A stretch of 64,000 nt of DNA from contig NZ_JBMSDV010000001.1 of NCBI RefSeq assembly GCF_049445855.1, positions 992,001 to 1,056,000 of the forward strand, in the 5' to 3' direction. A program made the translations under genes and the position numbers. Position 1 is the first letter of the stretch, and every line of letters starts with the position of its first letter. Origin of the DNA: JAGOCV01 sp049445855. GTDB lineage: Bacteria; Pseudomonadota; Gammaproteobacteria; Burkholderiales; Burkholderiaceae_C. Positions 41,670 to 49,573 of this stretch are shown in pieces. The notes under the pieces are model-generated. The model was given only the letters and a program-made list of their open reading frames with translations, made no database searches and was not told the DNA's origin.

Positions 41670-42283
41670 GACTTGGCTCCATTGGGCTGGCCAGCCTGCT
41701 TCGAGCCGTAGGCGGTGCCCCAGCCCCACACTTCGGCGCCCTTGCCGCGTTGCAGCACGCGGGTGCGGAAGATGTCGGCCACCACATCGCCGTCGCCGGC
41801 GAGCAGTGCCTTGGTCGAGCACATTTCGGCACAGGCCGGCAGCTTGCCCTCGGCCAGGCGGTTGCGGCCGTACTTCTCGAACTCGGCCTGGCTGCCGTTG
41901 GCCTCGGGGCCACCGGCGCAGAAGGTGCACTTGTCCATCTTGCCGCGAACGCCGAAGGTGCCTTGCGCGGGGAACTGCGGCGCGCCGAAGGGGCAGGCGT
42001 ACGAGCAGTAGCCACAACCGATGCACACGTCCTTGTCGTGCAGCACCACACCTTCTTCGGTCTTGTAGAAGCAGTTGACGGGGCAGACCGCCATGCAGGG
42101 TGCGTCCGAGCAGTGCATGCACGCGACCGAGATGGACTTCTCGCCGGGCACGCCGTCGTTGAGCGTGACCACACGGCGGCGGTTCACGCCCCAGGGGACT
42201 TCGTGTTCGTTCTTGCAGGCCGTAACGCAGCCATTACATTCGATGCAGCGTTCCGCATCACAGACAAATTTCATTCGTGCCAT
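41666..42283 (-). CDS. Formate dehydrogenase beta subunit, 4Fe-4S
   Basis: A 205-residue electron-transfer subunit with four ferredoxin-type Cys clusters: CIECNGCVTAC, CMHCSDAPCMAVC, CIGCGYCSYAC and CTFC with a later CAEMC. It wires the alpha subunit to cytochrome b. It has no signal peptide and is carried across the membrane with the TAT-dependent alpha subunit. It begins 15 bases after the alpha gene. Confidence 0.95.
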   Translation of the reverse strand: MARMKFVCDAERCIECNGCVTACKNEHEVPWGVNRRRVVTLNDGVPGEKSISVACMHCSDAPCMAVCPVNCFYKTEEGVVLHDKDVCIGCGYCSYACPFGAPQFPAQGTFGVRGKMDKCTFCAGGPEANGSQAEFEKYGRNRLAEGKLPACAEMCSTKALLAGDGDVVADIFRTRVLQRGKGAEVWGWGTAYGSKQAGQPNGAKS

Positions 42284-42298
42284 CGTGGTCCCCTTTTC

Positions 42299-45262
42299 TT
42301 ATGCCGCTTCGACGTTGCAGATCGTCGACTTGGTTTCCTGCATCATCGTCACGCTGTCGTACCCGTAGGTGGTCGACGTGTTGATGGCCTCGCCGCGCAC
42401 GATGGGCGCAGCACCTGCCGGGTAGTGGGCCAGCATGTCCGCGCCCTGCCAGCGGCCCGAGAAGTGGAACGGCATGAACACCGTGTCCGGCCCGACGCGT
42501 TCGGTCACCAGCGCCTGCACATTCAGGCGCGCGCCGGTCGGCGTGACGACCCAGCAGCGCCCGCCGTTGCGGATGCCCTTGTCGGCCGCGACCTTCGGGT
42601 TGATCTCGATGAACATCTCCTGCTGCAGTTCGGCCAGCCAGGGGTTGGAGCGGGTTTCTTCGCCGCCGCCTTCGTATTCGACGAGACGGCCCGAAGTCAT
42701 GACGAGCGGGAACTTCTCGTGCAGCTTGTCGGCGATGTTCTTCTGCTGGATCGACTTGTACAGCGTCGGCAGGCGCCAGAAGGCCATCTTGTCGTCGTGC
42801 GACGGGTATTTGGCCATCAGGTCGCCGCGGTTGCCGTACAGCGGCTCGCGATGCTGCGGGATCGGATCGGGGAAGTTCCACACCACGGCACGCGCCTTGG
42901 CGTTGCCGAACGGATGGCAGCCGTGGTTCTGCATGAACACGCGGATCATGCCGCCCGAGTTGTCGGTCTTCCAGTTCTTGCCTTCGGCCAGCTTCTTCTC
43001 TGGCTCGGTGAGTTCGTCCCACCAGCCGAGCTTCTTGAGCAGCAGGTGGTCGAGCTCGGGGTAGCCGGTGGTGATGTCGGCGCCGACCGAGTGCGAACCG
43101 TCTTCGGCCAGCAGGCTCTTGCCATCGCGCTCCACACCGAAGTTCGCGCGGAAGTTGCCGCCCCCCTCCATCACGTGCTTGGAGGTGTCGTACAGGTTGG
43201 GCGAGCCCGGGTGCTTGAACTGCGGCGTGCCCCAGCACGGCCACGGCAGGCCGAAATAGTCGCCCGACAGGTCGTAGCCGTTGACGGCGTCCTTGCCACC
43301 CTTCGACTTGAGCGTCTTGACGTCGAACACGTGCATGTTGCGCATGTGGGCCTGCAGCCGCTCGGGGCTCTGGCCGGTGTAGCCGATGGTCCACACACAC
43401 TTGTTGATCTCGCGCAGGATGTCGTCCGGCACGGGCTCGTCCATGCCGTTGACCTTCTGCATCTTGTAGTTCTTGACCAGCTCCTTGCCGAAGCCGAGCT
43501 TCTCGGCGAACTGGTACATGATCATGTGGTCGGAGCGGCTCTCCCACAGCGGCTCGATCACCTTCTCGCGCCATTGCAGCGAGCGGTTGGACGCGGTGCA
43601 GGAACCGCTGGTCTCGAACTGCGTCGCCGCCGGCAGCAGGTACACCGCGCGGTTGGGGTTGAGGTCCTCGGCCTTGCCGGGCATTGCAGCCATGGCCGCA
43701 GTGGCCGACGGATACGGATCCACCACCACCAGCAGGTCCAGCTTGTCCATCGCGCGCTTCATTTCGAGGCCGCGCGTCTGCGAGTTGGGCGCGTGGCCCC
43801 AGAAGAAGACGCCGCGCAGGTTGGAGTCCTGGTCGATCAGTTCGTTCTTCTCCAGGATGCCGTCGATCCAGCGCGAGACGGTGATGCCGGGCTTGGACAT
43901 CATCGCGGGCGATGCGAAGCGGCCCTTGATCCAGTCGAACTCCACGCCCCAGGCGTTGGCGAAGTGCCGCCACGAGCCTTCGACGATGCCGTAGTAGCCG
44001 GGCAGCGAGTCGGGGTTGGGGCCGACGTCGGTCGCGCCCTGCACGTTGTCGTGGCCGCGGAAGATGTTGGTGCCGCCGCCGCTCTTGCCCACATTGCCCA
44101 GCGCCAGTTGCAGGATGCACGAGGCACGCACCATCGCATTGCCGATGGTGTGCTGCGTCTGGCCCATGCACCACACGATGGTGCCGGGGCGGTTCTCGTT
44201 GAGCATGGTGGCGATCTGCAGCACGCGCGCTTCGGGCACGCCGCAGGCTTCTTCCACCTTGTCCGGTGTCCACTTGGCCATGATGTCGGCCTTCACCGCA
44301 TCCATGCCGAAGACACGGTCGTTGATGTACTGCTTGTCTTCCCAGCCGTTCTTGAAGATGTGATACAGCAGGCCGAAGAGGAACGGGATGTCGGCCCCCG
44401 AGCGGATGCGCACATATTCGTCCGCCTTGGCCGCCGTGCGCGTGAAGCGCGGGTCGACCACGATCATCTTGCAGCCGGTCTCCTTGGCGTGCAGCATGTG
44501 CAGCAGGCTCACCGGGTGGGCTTCAGCCGCGTTGGAGCCGATGTACAACGCGACCTTGCTGTTCTGCATGTCGTTGTACGAATTGGTCATCGCACCGTAG
44601 CCCCAGGTGTTGGCCACGCCGGCCACCGTGGTCGAGTGGCAGATGCGGGCCTGGTGGTCGCAGTTGTTGCTCCCCCAATAGCTCACGAACTTGCGCAGCA
44701 GGTAAGACTGCTCGTTGCTGTGCTTGGACGAACCGACCCAGTAGATCGAGTCCGGCCCGCTGGCCTTGCGCAGCTCCATCAGCTTCGCGCTGATTTCGGT
44801 GAGCGCGGTGTCCCAGCTGATGCGCTGGTACTTGCCGTTCACCAGCTTCATCGGATAACGCAGGCGGAATTCACCGTGGCCATGCTCGCGCAGCGAAGCG
44901 CCCTTGGCGCAGTGCGCGCCGAGGTTGATCGGCGAATCGAACACCGGTTCCTGGCGCACCCAGACGCCGTTTTCCACCACCGCATCCACCGCGCAGCCCA
45001 CGGAGCAGTGCGTGCAGACCGTGCGACGCACACTGATCTGCTTGTTGCCCATGCCGGCAGGCTTGCCCTCGGCGGCGTTGGCCTTCTTCACCAGGCTCAG
45101 CTGCGATGCGGCGATACCCACCCCCACGCCCAGACCCGAGCGGCGCAGGAACGCGCGGCGGTCCATGGTGGGCAACGTCTGCGACAGGCCGCGCTGCAGG
45201 CTGTGGATGAACGGCGAGCGGCCGGCTGCATGGGCCGATCCGGATTTCTTGGTCAACAACAT
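42299..45262 (-). CDS. Exported formate dehydrogenase alpha subunit (Mo/W-bisMGD)
   Basis: A 987-residue catalytic subunit, formate to CO2. The N-terminus has a TAT-type signal (DRRAFLRRSGLGVGVG), then a 4Fe-4S site (CTHCSVGC with a later Cys). The metal ligand is Cys (ARICHSTTVAG, about residue 207) where some relatives use selenocysteine. MGD-binding segments are seen through the protein (LYIGSNAAEAHPVS, RPGTIVWCMGQTQHTIGN). Length is normal for FDH-N/FDH-O relatives. It starts behind the TAT-target peptide gene, 30 bases away. Confidence 0.96.
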   Translation of the reverse strand: MLLTKKSGSAHAAGRSPFIHSLQRGLSQTLPTMDRRAFLRRSGLGVGVGIAASQLSLVKKANAAEGKPAGMGNKQISVRRTVCTHCSVGCAVDAVVENGVWVRQEPVFDSPINLGAHCAKGASLREHGHGEFRLRYPMKLVNGKYQRISWDTALTEISAKLMELRKASGPDSIYWVGSSKHSNEQSYLLRKFVSYWGSNNCDHQARICHSTTVAGVANTWGYGAMTNSYNDMQNSKVALYIGSNAAEAHPVSLLHMLHAKETGCKMIVVDPRFTRTAAKADEYVRIRSGADIPFLFGLLYHIFKNGWEDKQYINDRVFGMDAVKADIMAKWTPDKVEEACGVPEARVLQIATMLNENRPGTIVWCMGQTQHTIGNAMVRASCILQLALGNVGKSGGGTNIFRGHDNVQGATDVGPNPDSLPGYYGIVEGSWRHFANAWGVEFDWIKGRFASPAMMSKPGITVSRWIDGILEKNELIDQDSNLRGVFFWGHAPNSQTRGLEMKRAMDKLDLLVVVDPYPSATAAMAAMPGKAEDLNPNRAVYLLPAATQFETSGSCTASNRSLQWREKVIEPLWESRSDHMIMYQFAEKLGFGKELVKNYKMQKVNGMDEPVPDDILREINKCVWTIGYTGQSPERLQAHMRNMHVFDVKTLKSKGGKDAVNGYDLSGDYFGLPWPCWGTPQFKHPGSPNLYDTSKHVMEGGGNFRANFGVERDGKSLLAEDGSHSVGADITTGYPELDHLLLKKLGWWDELTEPEKKLAEGKNWKTDNSGGMIRVFMQNHGCHPFGNAKARAVVWNFPDPIPQHREPLYGNRGDLMAKYPSHDDKMAFWRLPTLYKSIQQKNIADKLHEKFPLVMTSGRLVEYEGGGEETRSNPWLAELQQEMFIEINPKVAADKGIRNGGRCWVVTPTGARLNVQALVTERVGPDTVFMPFHFSGRWQGADMLAHYPAGAAPIVRGEAINTSTTYGYDSVTMMQETKSTICNVEAA

Positions 45263-45292
45263 GTGGGGCTCCTCAAAGCGGGCCAGGGCGAA

Positions 45293-45520
45293 TCAGAGAC
45301 GGGTGGTCTTGTAGTAGCGCTTGACGTGCTCGGACAGCGTGTAGCCGCCGCCACGCTCGGGCGCGGGGCGTGCGGCTTCGGTCACCGGGGCGACGTCGAT
45401 CCTGGGCAGGGCCACCGTGGCGGCGGCTGCGGCACCGACGGTGGCCGCACCTGCGAAGAAATTGCGGCGGGAAGTTCCCGAAGGGGAAGCGCCGGGCTTG
45501 TTTTGCTGGCTGTCCTGCAT
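45293..45520 (-). CDS. Formate dehydrogenase region TAT-target peptide
   Basis: A 75-residue protein with a twin-arginine signal (SRRNFFAGAATVGAAAAAT) and a short tail ending YTLSEHVKRYYKTTRL. Such peptides are a regular part of these FDH operons and may help TAT assembly of the complex. The start ATG at 45520 has GGAGAC before it. It is the first gene after a 126-base gap downstream of the TorD-like gene, so a promoter may lie there. Confidence 0.88.
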   Translation of the reverse strand: MQDSQQNKPGASPSGTSRRNFFAGAATVGAAAAATVALPRIDVAPVTEAARPAPERGGGYTLSEHVKRYYKTTRL

Positions 45521-45646
45521 GAAAAGTCTCCAGGAAGGGCTGGCGTTATGAAATGCTTTGCATACTGTAACGGCACGAGCGGTGCACCGCAATGATGCGC
45601 GAGGGAAATCCGACCAAACTACATAGGGGAAAACGCGCAGAACGAG

Positions 45647-46288
45647 TCACTGCAGCATGTCGAAGCCTTGCGCCTCCACGCTCACGAAAGCCTGTGTGAA
45701 GCCCGCGAGCGCCCGATAGAAGCGCGCCTTCGGATGCGCCGCCAGCGCCTCGCACAGGGCCGGCACCCAGGGCTGCACGTGCGCCGAGAAGAACTCGTGC
45801 TGCCTGGTGAGGTTGGCCACTTCGACGTCGTCGCCCGCGATCAGATAGCGCATGACCTCGCAAATGCAGGCCACGTGGTCCTCGGTCTCTCGCATGGCAT
45901 CGTCGCGGGCCAGGCCCAGCGCGGCCAGGTCGGTGCGCAGTTGTGCGAGCGGCTTCTCGTTGAGAAAGCCGCTCAGGTAATGCGAACCGAAGAGGTACAC
46001 CTCGGGCTTGCCGATGCCGCCGAACAGTGCGTCGTATTCATCCAGCACTGCAATATCGGAGAGGTCACGCGCGGCGGCGACGACCTCGCGCCACGGTTCC
46101 TCGAGGAAGCCGCCTGCCGCAGGTGCCTCGGTGGCGGCCACGCGCAGTTGCGCCATGAGTTCGGGCGCGGGCGGCGCGTAATACAGCGCGGCCAGCAGGC
46201 CGTACACCTCGGCACGCGCGGTTTCCTCGTCCAGCGCGGACGCGACCGGGATGCCGCCTTGCACGGCAGCGGTGATGGAATCAGACAT
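45647..46288 (-). CDS. TorD-family chaperone for molybdoenzyme maturation
   Basis: A 213-residue all-helical chaperone. Family features are ARAEVYGLLAALYYAPPAPE, DEYDALFGGIGKPEVYLFGS with the conserved E-Y-x-x-L-F segment, and AQLRTDLAALGL. TorD proteins bind the TAT signal and apo form of the catalytic subunit. The start overlaps the poly-ferredoxin stop by 8 bases (ATGTCTGA). Confidence 0.9.
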   Translation of the reverse strand: MSDSITAAVQGGIPVASALDEETARAEVYGLLAALYYAPPAPELMAQLRVAATEAPAAGGFLEEPWREVVAAARDLSDIAVLDEYDALFGGIGKPEVYLFGSHYLSGFLNEKPLAQLRTDLAALGLARDDAMRETEDHVACICEVMRYLIAGDDVEVANLTRQHEFFSAHVQPWVPALCEALAAHPKARFYRALAGFTQAFVSVEAQGFDMLQ

Positions 46289-48398
46289 CGGTGATCTTCG
46301 CTTCGTTGTCGGCCGAATAGATGTCGATCACCCGGCAGTCGCCACACATCTTCAGGCGCTCCAGCGCCGCACCCTGGAACATCGAGTGGCCGCTCAGCTT
46401 GCCGAGCATCGCCTCGATGGCCTTGAGCGTGCCGAAGGGCTTGCCGCAACGCACGCAGGAATAAGGCTTCGTCTCGTTGAGTACGCGTGCTTCCTTGCGC
46501 TGCGGCGTGAGCAGCAGGCGCGGCACGAGCGACACGGCATCTTCAGGGCAGGTCTTCACGCACAGGCCGCACTGCACGCAGTTCTTCTCGATGAAGCGCA
46601 ACTGCGGCATCTGCGGGTTGTCCTGCAACGCGCTGGCCGGACAGGCGCTCACGCACGACAGGCACAGCGTGCAGGTGTCGCGGTTGACCGTGATGCTGCC
46701 GAAGGGCGCGCCCGAAGCGGGCAGGTCGATGGCCTCCGGCAGTTGTTCGGCCAGCGGCGCGTTCGAGATCAGATGGTCGAGCGCCAGATCGAGCGTGCTG
46801 CGCTTTTCCCTGGCGACCGCGAAGCGCGCGGCTTGCTGCGGCACGCGCTGCTTCGTCTGCGCGAGCGATTGCAATGCGGCATCGAGCGAAGCCACGTCGT
46901 GGGCCGCCAGCAGGCGGAAATGCGTGCCCGTGTAGCCCAGGCCGTTCAGCAGCGACTGCGCCACGGCCATCTGCGCGCGCAGCCCTTCGAGGTAGGCCGG
47001 CGCTTCTTCACCCGTGGTGAGCACGACGACCTGCGTCGCACCGAAAGCGACGGCGCCGAGCCAGAGGTCCAGCCCCGTGCTCGCCGTGTGCCACAGGCCG
47101 ACGGGAATGACGTTCGCCGGCACACCTTTCGCACGGCGACCCGCAGACATCTGCGCGGTGCGGCCGAGCTCTTCCACCAGTGCCTGGCCGCGCGCCTGGC
47201 TGTGCAGCATGAGCACGGCGTCCTTGCCACCCGAAGCGGCGTAGGTGGACAGCAGCGTGCGGAACTTCAGGCCCTGCTCGGGCGTGCGGGGATAGGTGTA
47301 GGTCAGCGCGCCCGTGGGGCACACCGTGGTGCAGGCGCCGCAACCCACACAGAGGTTCGGGTTCACCTTGATCTGCTGGCGGCCCTTGTCGCTGGAGATG
47401 GCCTGTGCCGAGCAGATTTCGATGCAGGCATTGCAGCCCACGGTTTCGTTGCGGCTGTGCGCGCAGAGCTTCTGCTTGTAGTCGAAGAACTTGGGTTTTT
47501 CGAACTCGCCCACCATGTCGCGCAGTTTCACAGCCACGGGCAACAGCGCCGCCGCATCGCCACCGGCGACGTGGAAGTACCCCTGCGGCGGCGCATGCAG
47601 TCCGACGAGCGGCTTCGCGCCGAGGTCGAGCACGAGGTCGAACGCTTCTTCGCGCGACTGCGCGTCGCGCGTGAAGCTGATCGCACCGGCCACGCCGCAC
47701 GCATCCACGCAATCGCGGTGCGAGGTGCAGCGCGACATGTCGATCTGGTAGTCCGCGCCGATCGCGCCTTCCGGGCAGGCGGCCACGCAGGCATTGCAGC
47801 GCGCGCACAGGTCCAGGTCGATCGGATTGTCCTGCGACCAGTTGAGCTTGAAGGCACCCAGCCAGCCGGTGAGTGCAAGCTTGCCGCCCGCCAGCACCGG
47901 GTACTTGCGCTCCTGCACGCCCCCCTCCGCAACGCCCGGGCCGGTGGCGAACAGCGTCACATTCAGCACATCGTCCAGCAGCGCGGCGGCACGCAATGCA
48001 GCGTCCATGGGGCCGAGGACGAGCACACGCCCGGCACTCTTGTATGTGACGGTGGCCACGGGCTCCGGGTCCGGCAGATGTGCAGCGGCCAGCAGCGCAG
48101 CGATCTTGGGCCCGGCGGCGGACGCATCGCGGCTCCATCCGCCGGTTTCGCGGATGTTGACGAACCGGATGACCGAGCGCGCCCCTTCGGTCTCGGTCGC
48201 CAGTTCGGCGAACAGGCGCTTTTCCTGCGTGCAGGCGACGACGACGTCATCACCGGTCTTGATGGCTTGCTGGAACGCGCCCGCCTCGCGGCGGCACAGC
48301 GTGGAGTGGAGCGTCAGGCTCTCATGAAGCGGCTCGCCCAGCGCCTGGGGGTCGAGCGGCATCGTCTGGTTGCAGTCGCAGATCAGCGTCGTGGGCAT
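46281..48398 (-). CDS. Multi-cluster 4Fe-4S ferredoxin-like protein of the FDH locus
   Basis: A 705-residue cytosolic protein with several ferredoxin-type cluster sites: CARCNACVAAC, CVGCGACTTVC, CTLCLSCVSAC, CVQCGLCVKTC, plus CNACIEIC and C-terminal CVRCGKPFG/CGDC pairs. It is a conserved companion of DUF3305/DUF3306 and TorD genes upstream of exported FDH, probably an electron carrier or maturation factor. The start ATG at 48398 begins MPTTLICDCNQTMPLD. The DUF3306 gene overlaps its first 77 bases in another frame. Confidence 0.9.
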   Translation of the reverse strand: MPTTLICDCNQTMPLDPQALGEPLHESLTLHSTLCRREAGAFQQAIKTGDDVVVACTQEKRLFAELATETEGARSVIRFVNIRETGGWSRDASAAGPKIAALLAAAHLPDPEPVATVTYKSAGRVLVLGPMDAALRAAALLDDVLNVTLFATGPGVAEGGVQERKYPVLAGGKLALTGWLGAFKLNWSQDNPIDLDLCARCNACVAACPEGAIGADYQIDMSRCTSHRDCVDACGVAGAISFTRDAQSREEAFDLVLDLGAKPLVGLHAPPQGYFHVAGGDAAALLPVAVKLRDMVGEFEKPKFFDYKQKLCAHSRNETVGCNACIEICSAQAISSDKGRQQIKVNPNLCVGCGACTTVCPTGALTYTYPRTPEQGLKFRTLLSTYAASGGKDAVLMLHSQARGQALVEELGRTAQMSAGRRAKGVPANVIPVGLWHTASTGLDLWLGAVAFGATQVVVLTTGEEAPAYLEGLRAQMAVAQSLLNGLGYTGTHFRLLAAHDVASLDAALQSLAQTKQRVPQQAARFAVAREKRSTLDLALDHLISNAPLAEQLPEAIDLPASGAPFGSITVNRDTCTLCLSCVSACPASALQDNPQMPQLRFIEKNCVQCGLCVKTCPEDAVSLVPRLLLTPQRKEARVLNETKPYSCVRCGKPFGTLKAIEAMLGKLSGHSMFQGAALERLKMCGDCRVIDIYSADNEAKITDV

Positions 48399-48990
48399 GT
48401 GTTTCTTGGCTGGCCGGCGGCTGGCTAGGAATTTCGTTGCATACCCCGGACTGTGCCACGTCCTGCGCGACATCGGCATCCGCAGCTTCCCCAGTGGAGT
48501 GGCCTGGGGGGGTATTCGGATCTTCCTTCTTTTCCTCGTCCCCGAACATGCCCAGGAACTTCGCACTGGCCAGTTGCCGCAGCACGCTTTCGGGCATCGG
48601 CGTGGTCAGGTTGTAGTCGTCGATGTAGACGTCCATGCGGTCCATCACATTGAAGTGCGGGTCGGTGAACAGCTTCTTCATCGCCGCATTGCGCACCTCG
48701 GGCGCCACGTGGCGGGCGACGAAGGGCTTGAAGTCGGATTCCTTCGTGAGCCCCTGCACATCGTCGAGGGTCAGGACTGGCTGCTCTGCGGGCCCTTTCG
48801 CGGCCTGCGCCTGCGGTGCACGCTGCTCGTCCGCAGGCAATGTGGCGGGTGGCGGCGTGACGGGCGCAGAGGCGGAAGCAGCGGGCCCAGGCGCTATGGG
48901 GGCAGCCACGGGTGCCGGCTCGTCCAGCGGCTTGCCCTCCCGCGCGTCGGCCTTGCGGCGCGACCAGCGGCCGAGGAAGCCGTCAGCCAT
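48322..48990 (-). CDS. DUF3306 protein
   Basis: A 222-residue protein. Residues 1-20 (FLGRWSRRKADAREG) and 90-155 (DFKPFVARHVAPEVRNAAMK, LFTDPHFNVMDRMDVYIDDY) carry the DUF3306 signature; between them is an Ala/Pro-rich linker. Its last 25 codons overlap the ferredoxin gene by 77 bases, and this tail is poorly conserved in character. It follows DUF3305 with an 8-base overlap (ATGGCTGA). A role in FDH assembly is inferred from linkage. Confidence 0.85.
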   Translation of the reverse strand: MADGFLGRWSRRKADAREGKPLDEPAPVAAPIAPGPAASASAPVTPPPATLPADEQRAPQAQAAKGPAEQPVLTLDDVQGLTKESDFKPFVARHVAPEVRNAAMKKLFTDPHFNVMDRMDVYIDDYNLTTPMPESVLRQLASAKFLGMFGDEEKKEDPNTPPGHSTGEAADADVAQDVAQSGVCNEIPSQPPASQETHAHDADLRLQPDDAARPPGAGRAAS

Positions 48991-49573
48991 GCTCGCCGCC
49001 TCCGCGCTTCTTTTCCGTCGTGACGGACGCCGGATTGCCGAAGCGGTCCGTCAGCGTGCGGAAGCTCTCGGGACGCTTGCGGCGCTTGGGTTCGATCACG
49101 TAATGCCGGGCGACGAAATCCATCATCCAGTCGATGACTTCCTGCGGCGCGGGCACCTGCTCCACCGTTTCCTGTGCGTCGAGCCAGCGGCCGGCATCGT
49201 GGTAGCTCAGGCTCACGGCCACGGGCCGGGCCATGAGCGCCTGGCCTTCGGGCACGGACTCGGGTTCGTCCATTCGCCACAGCACGAACCAGCATGGCGC
49301 GGGCGTGGTGCCGTTGAGGTAGTAGCCCTCGGCATCGTCGCGGAACAGTTCGACGACGAAGGGCGCATGCAGCCAGCGCTCTTCGCGGTCGTCCTTCAGC
49401 AGGAGCCGTGCGCCCTCGCCATGATGGGGCGACGGGGGCAGCACCTCGTGCAACACCCAGCGCCACGGCTGCCAGCGGTTGTCGATGCGCTCACGCCGCA
49501 TGACCACGGCCACGTCGATCGACGGGCGCGCACTGGCGAGGGGAGATGCGTCGGTGACTTCAGGCGTGGACAT
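48983..49573 (-). CDS. DUF3305 protein
   Basis: A 196-residue protein with DUF3305 markers: VAVVMRRERIDNRWQPWRW, LLKDDREERWLHAPFVVELF, YYLNGTTPAPCWFVLWRMD, and SLSYHDAGRWLDAQETVEQV. It is a regular member of FDH maturation loci; biochemical role unknown. Its start overlaps the cytosolic FDH gene by 14 bases. Confidence 0.88.
   Translation of the reverse strand: MSTPEVTDASPLASARPSIDVAVVMRRERIDNRWQPWRWVLHEVLPPSPHHGEGARLLLKDDREERWLHAPFVVELFRDDAEGYYLNGTTPAPCWFVLWRMDEPESVPEGQALMARPVAVSLSYHDAGRWLDAQETVEQVPAPQEVIDWMMDFVARHYVIEPKRRKRPESFRTLTDRFGNPASVTTEKKRGGGEHG

Noticed and set aside
44630..44650. Selenocysteine in the exported FDH
   Set aside because: The metal-ligand codon is TGC (Cys), not TGA, and no selenocysteine insertion hairpin is needed.
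41750..45595. 1281-codon plus-strand open frame opposite the FDH genes
   Set aside because: Antisense shadow of fdh beta and alpha; no domain, no ribosome site, composition typical of a shadow frame.
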